The notes below the pieces were generated by a model. It searched no databases. It was not told the DNA's origin and saw only the letters and a program-made list of their open reading frames with translations. The translations under genes and the position numbers were made by a program. Below, piece by piece: positions 55,430-64,000 of a DNA stretch of 64,000 nt. Source of the DNA: Cylindrodendrum hubeiense (Eukaryota > Ascomycota > Sordariomycetes > Hypocreales > Nectriaceae). The DNA lies in assembly GCA_014621425.1 (NCBI GenBank), contig JAANBB010000003.1, positions 372,001 to 436,000 of the forward strand, given 5' to 3'. The stretch's first letter is position 1. Each line of letters starts with the position of its first letter.

Positions 55430-56919
55430 AGAGTCTCGTAAATGGAGGAAATAGTAATCATTTGGTAGGGCTTCCATGAATCAGTTGATAGCTTCACTAT
55501 CATTTTTTGTGTTAATGATAATATTTGAGCCTCCATAAAGTCAAATAACTGCTTCAATTAATACTGTCTACTCCATTCATTGTACTTGACGACCGGGTAA
55601 CCTCGCACCAAGATGTCGGTGACGAGGTGCATCCTTCGACTAACCTACCACTCACTCGGTTAATTGAGGAGATTCCCTCTCAGTCATGTGCTTATCATGC
55701 GTCATTCAAGCTATACCTCGGTCTGGGTTTGACGGAAGCGACACTTCCCGCAGTATCCACTCCCCAGATATCTTCTCCTACCAAGCGTTACGTGGCACAG
55801 GTGCCTGCACTCGCAGCATTTGTGTTCGGTTTCCTTTTCATATGCTAGGTCACATCTAGATACCCTCTGGGACATCGTCCCATATAATTGTGTCAACGGT
55901 GTCTGATTCCGCGCGCCTCAAGGCAACAACGAACCCTTTGCCGAGGTGGATGTCATCGCCAATTGTTATGGGTTTTTTTTACTATTGAGTCTTACGGTCT
56001 TTTTCAGTTTTCTTCGTTCATCACCTTCATTAATATTCTATTAAGATGCTACTCACTTATTGTGTAGACACTGTCGTAGAACCCACTCATCATATGGAAC
56101 ACAGCAACAAGCTGCTCAGTGGTCTAGGGTAGTATCAGGTAAATGTTAAATGGGACGCGATGCGATACAAGAATAAAATACAGACTACAGGCTAAATTTC
56201 TATTCAAATCCTAATGAGTAAAAATAATCTATACATTAAATAAAAGGACTAGATCGCCGTGATACCTTCCCCGTGAGAGCTCACTTGCGATTCGGGTTAC
56301 TCCATCCCGTGTCTGTCTGTAGATGATTATGTAATATTCCTTGGCGTACAGAAGATTTCCTTGACTGATTTTTGATCTTGCGAAATCACCCCTGAAGGAA
56401 TCCAATACCAGGGGGCCCCTGATCGTTCAGGCAACGTGCGGTATCCTATGGGAGGCATGTTCTGATTTGTGCGACGTCATTCAAAGATGCTTTCGTGGTC
56501 AATCTGTCCTGTGGCCACATTTAACGACATGACAGACATGAGTCAGTGCTTGAGATTCCAATGAAGCGCTAAGGAAGCGCTAATACAGCGCTAAGCCAGG
56601 CTAGCAAGTCATGCGATCAATTCTTTGCCACTTCCCCTCACTCGGTAGTAGTTAGCCTACGGAGTAGTACATACACTCACACCTGACATGACTCAGTACC
56701 TACCCTGGTGAAATTATGTGGGGGCGAACCGTGGTTGGTCACTGGGGTGTGATGCCTCATAGCTTCAAGAGGTGCTACCTCTTGTTCTACAAGAGGCTTT
56801 GTGCAAAAGAGGTATATTCCCCTAAAGACATTGCCCTTTTATCAGTACTGTGGTGCACATCTTTGCGCAGACTGCCGACATTTCATGTTTCATAAGCGAC
56901 TATCCCATATTCTACCAAC
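55430..56919. other. Intergenic region upstream of aldehyde dehydrogenase
   Basis: 1.5 kb. I saw no 15-bp cluster palindrome here; the nearest is CGGGTTACTCCATCCCG (56293-56309, two bases wider). It contains a phased triple AGCGCTAA array at 56565-56594. A small frame at 55627-55848 is not supported. Confidence 0.55.
56565..56594. promoter_or_regulatory. Three AGCGCTAA repeats at exact 11-bp spacing
   Basis: Copies start at 56565, 56576 and 56587, so each sits on the same helical face. The core AGCGCT is self-complementary. The array ends 326 bp before the ALDH start codon and is a candidate operator for cooperative binding. Confidence 0.65.
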
Positions 56920-58737
56920 ATGGAGCTCGAACCGCACCTTACCCAGCTTTTTATCAACAACAAGGTTCGATAACCGAAACGTGTCTCTGACACAATCACA
57001 TTTAAAGCTGACTTGCTACTTTAGTTTGTAGACTGCCGTAGCAGCAAAAAGTATACAGATTTGTGCCTTTCAGCAACCAAATACTAACACTTGGGACGCA
57101 GGGTGTCCGTCTTTAACCCAGCAAGCGGTGACCTCGTTAGTGACCAGATCCCTGTCGCTGGGGATGAAGACATCAATGAAGCTGTCCGTTTTGCAAATGA
57201 GGCTTTCCAACCCGACTCGCCATGGCGTAAGATGACCAATGCCGCGAGACAAAAGATTCTCCTCCGTTTCGCAGACTTGCTCGAAGCCAACCAAGAACGC
57301 CTTGGCTACTTGACGCGGTTAACCCTGGGAGCACCATATCTTCCCTTCGGAAAGGCCGAAATAGCAACAGCAATTGGTTGTTTCCAATGCAAGTGTAGTA
57401 GTGCATCTTTCTTTTTCATCAGAAATTAACACGGTTCAGACTACGCCGGCTGGATCGATAAATTCGCTGGCCAGACATTTCCCGCAGATGATGGCTACTA
57501 CAAGATAGTTAGAAACGAGCCAATAGGCGTGGTGGCTGGGTAATTAAGCCTCTTCTGTTGCCACGGCTGTACCATCTTGCTAACTGAAGTTGAAGCATCA
57601 TTCCCTGGAACGGTCCGCTCGCATCTGTCGGCCTCAAGGCAGCTCCTGCATTGGCCACTGGAAACGTCTTCATCTTGAAACCGAGCGAGAAAACACCGTT
57701 GATGGCGGCGGAACTTGGAAAGTTGGTTGTCGAAGCCGGCTTTCCGCCTGGTGTATTCCAGGTTTTAACCGGGGACGGGACGACAGGGGCTGCTCTTGCA
57801 TCTCACATGAGAGTTGCCAAGGTGAGCTTCACGGGCAGCATCGAAACAGGCAAGACTGTCCAAGTTCTTGCTGCTAAAAGTAATCTGAAAAGAGTCACGT
57901 TGGAGCTCGGAGGAAAAAGCCCCGCGGTGGTATTTAATGACGCGAACCTGAAGAACGCGGTCGAATGGTGCGCAAATTCCTCTCCTTCCAACTACGGACC
58001 TTACCACCTCTTAGTAGAATGGGGCATCTGACAAATGATTGAAGCACGACCAATGCACTGCTTACTAACAGTGGGCAAATCTGTTTTGCGGCGACCAGAC
58101 TATATGTCCAGGCAGGTATTTACGATGAATTTGTCGAAGCCTACAAGAAGACGTTCAAGGCCAAGGAGAGCGTCATTGGCGACCCCGAGCGACCGGGTAC
58201 CGAAATCGGTCCGGTCGTGGACAAGGCCCAGTTTGAACGTATAATGAATATTATCACGACTGCTAAAGATGAGCAACAAGGGACACTGATTGCTGGAGGA
58301 AAACCGATCGGATCCAAGGTAGGCTCGACTTTTGCGCACACATCTGATGACGTCTGAGCTCATGTTTATGATAGGGATACTACATCGAACCCACCATCTT
58401 CACCAACACAAAGGACAGTGCCACCATCTACAAGGATGAAATATTTGGACCTGTCGTGGTGATCAACAAGTTTGATAGCGAGGAGGAAATTATTCGTCGC
58501 TCCAATGACAGTAAATACGGGCTGATGGCAGGAGTCTTCACTCAAGATATCAGTCGCGCGCTGCGGATGAGTTCAGCGCTTGACTCCGGAGTAGTTGGGA
58601 TTAACTGCATCAGTACTATCAGCTTTTCTTGCCCGTTCGGAGGGACCAAGGAGAGTGGGCTCGGGAGAGAGATGGGAGAGCATGCTCTGCGGGCGTATAC
58701 TGAGCCCAAGACAGTCTTGATTAATCTTAATTATTAA
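56920..58737 (+). CDS. NAD(P)-dependent aldehyde dehydrogenase
   Basis: Oxidises an aldehyde to a carboxylate; 488 aa. Exons are 56920-56964, 57025-57050 (26-nt microexon), 57102-57388, 57440-57539, 57596-57967, 58045-58318 and 58375-58737. The N-terminus [21 protein letters not shown] is assembled from three exons. The third intron starts with GCAAGT (GC-AG type), which restores [14 protein letters not shown]. The fifth splice gives [11 protein letters not shown], placing Cys290 exactly 34 residues after Glu256 of LELGGK, the distance between E268 and C302 in classical ALDHs. [17 protein letters not shown] and EIFGPVV follow the family. In the cluster model it would oxidise an omega-oxo acid. 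Confidence 0.9.
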
Positions 58738-59422
58738 GAGCGTGGCACGCGCTGCCTACGTTAGATTAGATTAGAGGCTTTTTGCTAGTAGTCTATGCGT
58801 CGTCATCAATCCAGTATCTTGACCTCGCGTCGACAAGAAGTTTTCACAGCTATGGGTGAAGTAAGCGACATGTGCAATGCGTTATAAGCAGTTGATCGTG
58901 TCGGCAATCCCTGTCTGATGGAGAAGGTGAGAACCCACTGACTCCGAGGTCCCGTGCCGGTGAAACACTGTGTAAGTGAAGCCTCGGGAAATGGAGTGTT
59001 TGATCCGCACAGAGCCGGGCTCCCGCGGTGGCGCCAATTAGACTAAAAGTCTTCATTTCCCATGCGATGAAGCATCCGATGGAACCAGGTTCTCAGAGCC
59101 AACCAAATTCGGCCAAGGCTTCTTTCACCGTGCCACGGAATCCCCCTGTACAGAGCTGGGTTCCCGAGGTTGTGCCAAGTGAACTAATGTCTTCTCCTCC
59201 CATAATATTACGAGGTACTCGGTAATCCGAGTCGCCACCCACCCGCTCAACCCCACTTCCCCGCTGAGAGTCCACTTCTCCACAAAGTTCCCGGAAATAC
59301 GGACACGGCCCCCTACCTAATCCCGCCCCTCTGAGCTCCGCTCGCAGGTGAGGGGGAAGCCGGTGACTTGACTCCGCATTGTCCAAACCGATCTGTTTCC
59401 GGATCTCTCCATTTTCACCATC
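58738..59422. other. Intergenic region, bZIP promoter
   Basis: 685 bp, becoming C-rich before the bZIP start. No gene or cluster palindrome seen. Confidence 0.5.
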
Positions 59423-61058
59423 ATGGACGACTCCAGCCAGTCTCAAGCTGCCCCTTCGGGACCCTCCAAGAAGCGCTCAAGAGCAATATCAAACCTCACC
59501 GAGGAACAGATCCAACACAAGCGCAACGTTGATCGGCGCGCCCAGCGGGCTTTTCGCCAGCGCACTAAGGACTCCATCGTCAACCTTGAGCAGCAGTTTT
59601 CGCAGCTGCAGGACACGGCCAATCAACGAGAGCAACAGCTTTTAGCAGCTCGCGAGCAGAACAAGAAGCTTACACATCATCTGGAAACTATTCTCGACTT
59701 GGTCTCGACCGCGCTGAATCAATCTCGTGATGTCACTCGCTCATCTGAGGACTATGGTAGGAGAAAACTCGAGTCGTCCACCACGCCACGCTCTATAGCA
59801 CTAACGGCATATGACAGAGAGTGATAGTGGTCTTCAACAAGAAGCTGATGTTGATTATCAATCCGAACACCATAATATACCATCACCATCTCTCTCTGGA
59901 CCAAACCTGCATGGAGTTGATCAGCGCACGACCCATCATCCCCCAACCCAGCCCTCTCCAGTGCCGATAGATCACCACATGATTTCAAGGGTGGGTCGTA
60001 CGTCCGATGGGCATGCAACAAATGAGCAGGGCATGTACAATGCCGCGCAGCCAGCTTCCGCAAACATAAGCAGCGGCAGCCCATTGGCGAGCCATCACAA
60101 TTCTCACCAAACCATTTCAAACGCCACCAACTGCTCCATTACTGAATCGCCAGTCAATCAAAGCACTGTTGACTCCTCTCAAAATGACCCCTTTGGCACA
60201 ATATTAACCCCGTCCAGCACTGTGCTCATCGATACGCATCATTATGCCACTCCAACTTCAGCATTTACTGTGCTACCCTCCCACTCCCCTTCTACATGTC
60301 CCCTGGACCAAATTTTACTCGACTTTCTCATAGCCCGCAGAGAAATGATCACTGGAGGTGTGGCATATGAGACCGTCATTGGGACACCAAAACCAACTGT
60401 GAAAGCTCTTATTGATACTACCTTGGTTGCCTCAGTTCATCCACTTAGTCGGATGATGTCGGAAGTTCTATCTACATTTCCGTACGTCCACCAAACCGAG
60501 AAATTCGCATTCTTCTTTCTGATGTGTCACACCATGAGAGTAAGTCCATTGTTGCTTCTTTAGTCAACACATTGCCTTTCCAATAGAAGGAAGCTTGAAG
60601 CATAAGATTCACGCGCCTCGTCGTCAGTGACTAATACGCAAGACAGTGGCAAATATGCCCTACCAAAGACAACTATCTTGCAATGCCAAAGTGGCTACGC
60701 CCTACAGTAACGCAGGTGACGGTTTCTCATGCCATGTGGATTGATAACATACCCTGGTAGGAAAATGCTACACAAATAAGAGGTCTAATATTAACAATTG
60801 ACCAGGCCTGGGGTTCGAGACATACTGATAGAAAACCCTGACGACTATCCCTTCGAGCTGTTCTCTGAGTACTACTCACAAAATGTCACGGTGAACTGGA
60901 ATTTTGACAGTCTCGATGCTGTTTCTGATGTGGGTGATGACCGAATCTTACATTCTATTTTCGAGAAACACGTGCGCAATCTGAAGAACTGGACGGTCTC
61001 TTCTGCATTTCACACACGCTTTCCTTCTATGATACCAGCAATAGACGGTCTGGAGTGA
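59423..61058 (+). CDS. Yap-like bZIP transcription factor with DUF3425
   Basis: Nuclear regulator, 472 aa. Exons are 59423-59756, 59818-60539, 60647-60756 and 60806-61058. The basic region at about 33-49 (KRNVDRRAQRAFRQRTK) has the NxxAQxxFR signature of fungal AP-1/Yap proteins, followed by a leucine-zipper-like coiled coil to about 90. The middle (about 110-250) is low-complexity, His/Ser/Thr/Pro-rich. The C-terminal DUF3425 domain begins near CPLDQILLDFLIARREM and includes WQICPTKDNYLAMPKWLRPT and IPWPGVRDILIENP, split by the last two introns. Such proteins often control stress or secondary metabolism. Its relation to the cluster is unknown. Confidence 0.88.
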
Positions 61059-61917
61059 AGGCACCTCTAGGTAGCCTATGAATAAACATAAAATGACCAT
61101 TTTCGAGAATGGTGCCTGCTGCTCATGGAAAACTAGGGAGAAATTGAAATGATGATTCCGAAAGGCCACTAGAAACCTATGCGGATGAGATATGTTAAAG
61201 AATGGCACCGCAAGGACTAATTTAGGCGAGGGGTTTTGCACTATGACCAAGGCACCACCGCGGCCAATCTAAAACCACCGTCCAGAAATGTCAGAAATAG
61301 GTATGAATAAGAATGAAAGAAGCCTTTGACTTGCAGCTAACTGGTAGTCGTAAATACCGTAGTTAGAGAGGGAATTAGCGATGATTGCGTTCTAACCGAA
61401 CGATAACAGAGGCACAGCTGTTACAACTAGACTGGGAAAAGTTACGAAGAAGAAAATGACTTACAACCTATTGATAGCTTCGGCGATAGCTCTGTCTCAT
61501 AGCGAGGGCTGCTTTAGAGAGTAGATATTGCCATTGATAGATGTAACAAGACATTACAGCATGAGCGAAAAGCCCTAAGTTAATTCATGAAGTATCTGCT
61601 TTCTCCCAAGTCTCTATGAGCAAAGGCATGCAAGGACTTCGGGATACTCAAACAAGCTTGTCCGTCATTACTAGATACTGCTCTTGTGGATGCCGTCTAT
61701 GAGAGAGGGGCATATTTTCCTGATCAAAGAAACCAGGTTTAATGCAACATTGCATCACAAATATCTAACGGGGCCATGATTAAAGTGACACTTCTCTTGA
61801 TTGATCCTAATGATACAATTAAACGGAGATGACACTTACTATCCAAGCCATCTTCCAGATACGTACATGTCAGTTAAATACAGTTCCAGTGACCGACAAT
61901 CCGGGTCGTTCCGAAGT
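61059..61917. other. Convergent intergenic region
   Basis: 859 bp without a gene. ACCGTAGTTAGAGAGGGAAT at about 61366 and GGCGATAGCTCTGTCT at about 61481 resemble blocks in 5270-5475, possibly remnants of the same dispersed element. Confidence 0.4.
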
Positions 61918-63803
61918 TTACGACAAAGATTCTTCGACATGTTTGCTTGACAAATTCTCATCTTTGTTGCAAGATTGCTTCGAATCATTTCCAGCGGATA
62001 GACCATCCTCCTGATCGAACCGCGCCTCGACAAAAATGTAGTCAATCTCTTCCAGAGTCTTACCGCTAGTCTGTAAATTTTCTTTAGTGACAAGTCCTTC
62101 ATCAAATAACTGCCATTCAAAGGGGAATATACCTCGGGAATAAAGAAATAAGTAAACGGAATATTCAACACTATCATGATGCAAAAGAGCAGATAAAATT
62201 TCCAGCCCGCTGTATTGATAGCGTAGGGGGTGATCAGTGCAATGACCTGTTTGAAGAAGTATTAATCGTCAGTGCTCAACAATTCCGGGATCTGAGATTC
62301 AACTCACAAATGTCCATAGCCATTCTGAAAAAGTAGCGACGGCAGATCCGATGTGTCGTATCTGAAGGGGTGTGATTTCAGCTGCGTAGAGCCAGGGAAT
62401 GGTGTTCCATGACATGCCAAAAGATATCTCATAGACAAACAGCATCGCCAATGCCATCTTGGCGGTCGACGGGGTATCCACGGCGATGCCAACAGTAAAC
62501 ATGACCATGGAAACCAGAAGCGAAATGGAACCGAGCAACAGAATAGGTCGTCGACCAACCTTGTCTAACAACCACATTGGGGGGAACGTGCCCAGCCAAA
62601 ACGCTATTTGAATGCAACCTGCGACCAAACTGCTTGTTTCTCTGGAAAGACCCACATTTATTTCAAGAACGATGGTGACGTAAAAAGCAATCACGTTGAT
62701 TCCGGTGAATTGCTGCCAAAATTGGATAAGAAAGCACAGCACCAAGCGCCTGGTGTTCTTGACTGGGGTTTTATCTCTGAACAAGTCTCGCAGAGAGAAC
62801 TTGGTAGATTCCTCTTCCAATCTTAACGCGGTCTCCATGTCATGCTCGATCTGTGAAATACGAGGGTCGTCTTCGCTGCAATCTTGCAATCTAGCCAACA
62901 CACGGATGGCCTCTTTTTTGAAACCATGTGAGTATAGCCACCTGATACCACCGTCAATACGGCCAACTTGAAGTATAGCGCAATCACTCACCTTGGTGTT
63001 TCTGGTAGAAAGGGGAGCGTGAAGAGAGTGACCAAGGCAAAAACATTCTGGAAGGCAATAGGAAACCTCCAGACTACCTGGAATTGTATCAGCACTGAAT
63101 CTATCTCTCGAACCTCACAGTATTACCTCTCCGGTTAGATGTTTTATTGTGCCATAATCAAGCCAATATGCCACGACAGTGCCGAACTGAAAGCTAGTTA
63201 GAGTTGTGCTCACTCTGAATCATGAGAGAACGTACAATGACGATAGAGAGCTGTTTAGCAACAGATCTACCTCGATCTTTCGCATTAGAGCACTCAGACA
63301 CGTATACCGGAACGATAGACGTGATCATTCCTAAACTTTGTCAGTCACATTGTTCCATATGTAAGAGACCACTGCCAGTGGGATTTGGGCATATACCGTT
63401 CCCAACGCCGGAGATCAATCTCCCGACAATAAGCTGTGCGGCTCCGTACGTGGCAGCTTGTATAACTCCACCAATAACCATGATTGCGCAGCCCCAGATA
63501 ATGGTCTTCTTTCGGCCAAGTTTGTCTCCGGATGAAGCGGCCACAAAACACCCAGCTAAGCAACCAATGTTGTACAAGGCGACGATAAGGCCAAGAAAGC
63601 TTGGGCTGGGATTCCCAATGGCATCGAGAAAACTTGGCTGTGTTACCAGCCCACCAAGAACACCCTGAAAGTGGCCGTTGTTAGTCAACATAGGGGGAAC
63701 TAAACCCCAGAATACATACCTGATCATAACCAAATAGAAGGTATGAACTGCCAGCACTAAATGTTATGGCAGAATGCAGCAGCTTGCCGCGTAACTCTGC
63801 CAT
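61918..63803 (-). CDS. MFS sugar-type transporter (hexose/quinate-like)
   Basis: Plasma-membrane symporter, 497 aa, 12 helices. Eight exons fit: 63720-63803, 63397-63664, 63236-63330, 63127-63186, 62992-63077, 62308-62941, 62133-62246 and 61918-62070. Motifs: FGYDQGVLGGL assembled at the first splice, GDKLGRKKTI (loop 2-3), GMITSIVPVYVSE, LPETPRW (PESPR, rebuilt at 62992/62941), QFWQQFTGINVIAFY (helix 7), DKVGRRPILL, IPWLYAAEITPLQIRHIGSA, and PETSGKTLEEIDYIF. The N-terminal cytosolic part is short. It is a paralogue in style of the transporter at 33-35 kb. No cluster palindrome was seen in the 197 bp of promoter inside the window. Confidence 0.9.
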
Positions 63804-64000
63804 TATGATGAGTTTCGCTACGTCGTTGGAATGTGATTAGCAAATGCAAGTTCGATAGAAGCACTTGTTCGGAGTTTGATAACAAATGAATCGCGCTACT
63901 CAACTGGAGTATATTATCGGGCGACGCAGTGTAATAAATGTAGACTTCCCAAAATGATGTTACCCCAGGATTTGCCTTGAGCCACATTGTTAGCCTAGCC

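Noticed and set aside
56293..56309. CGGGTTACTCCATCCCG as a cluster site for the ALDH
   Set aside because: Inverted CGGG/CCCG arms but CGG-N11-CCG, two bases wider than the other sites, and 611 bp from the start codon.
33094..58737. Secondary-metabolite biosynthetic cluster
   Set aside because: Enzymes such as BVMO, SDR, EthD and OYE also occur there, but no synthase, cyclase, NRPS or prenyltransferase is in the window. It remains an alternative if one lies elsewhere.
63757..63987. Minus-strand open frame at the window edge
   Set aside because: It overlaps the first exon of the sugar-type transporter in another frame and runs through its promoter.
1..64000. tRNA, rRNA, CRISPR or intact transposase genes
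   Set aside because: No cloverleaf, rRNA signature, spaced identical repeats or transposase motif was noticed; a tRNAscan or RepeatMasker run would be needed to exclude weak cases.

Overview
The window looks like a non-repetitive accessory or subtelomere-like stretch of a filamentous ascomycete chromosome, probably Eurotiomycetes (Aspergillus/Penicillium type). The evidence is compact genes with many 50-115 nt GT-AG introns, six fungal-type regulators (five Zn2Cys6, one Yap-like bZIP) and many transporters and oxidoreductases. I see no polyketide synthase, NRPS, terpene synthase, rRNA, tRNA, CRISPR array or intact transposon. I rebuilt exon structures by hand; each total is a multiple of three and restores family motifs across the junctions, but none is supported by transcripts.

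Left part (1-32 kb): the 3'-truncated end of a DHA2 drug/H+ antiporter; a Zn2Cys6 regulator; a cytochrome P450 divergent from a MATE exporter across a 421-bp promoter with a 10-bp minisatellite; a secreted agmatinase-type ureohydrolase followed by a GABA/choline-type permease on the same strand; another Zn2Cys6 regulator; a glycosylated multi-pass membrane protein of unknown function; a third Zn2Cys6 regulator convergent with an alpha-glucoside-type transporter; a histidine phosphatase; and a flavin monooxygenase.

Central part (33-55 kb) is the most interesting. A sugar-type transporter, Old Yellow Enzyme, rhodopsin-domain membrane protein, short-chain dehydrogenase, EthD protein, second dehydrogenase, Baeyer-Villiger monooxygenase, two Zn2Cys6 regulators and a metallo-beta-lactamase-fold (lactonase-like) hydrolase lie side by side, followed by an aldehyde dehydrogenase at 57 kb. 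The enzyme set fits alcohol to ketone, enone reduction, ketone to lactone, lactone to hydroxy acid, and hydroxy acid to diacid: a fungal counterpart of bacterial cyclic-ketone catabolic operons.

Most promoters of this block carry a 15-bp palindrome of the form CGG(A/G)A-N5-T(T/C)CCG, that is CGG-N9-CCG. I found it, perfect or degenerate, upstream of the transporter/OYE pair, both dehydrogenases, EthD, the BVMO (twice), the second regulator and the lactonase-like gene, mostly 170-230 bp before the ATG. This suggests one Zn2Cys6 regulon. The substrate is unknown.

Right end (57-64 kb): the aldehyde dehydrogenase, with a helically phased triple repeat in its upstream region, a Yap-like bZIP with a DUF3425 domain, and a third sugar-type transporter on the minus strand.
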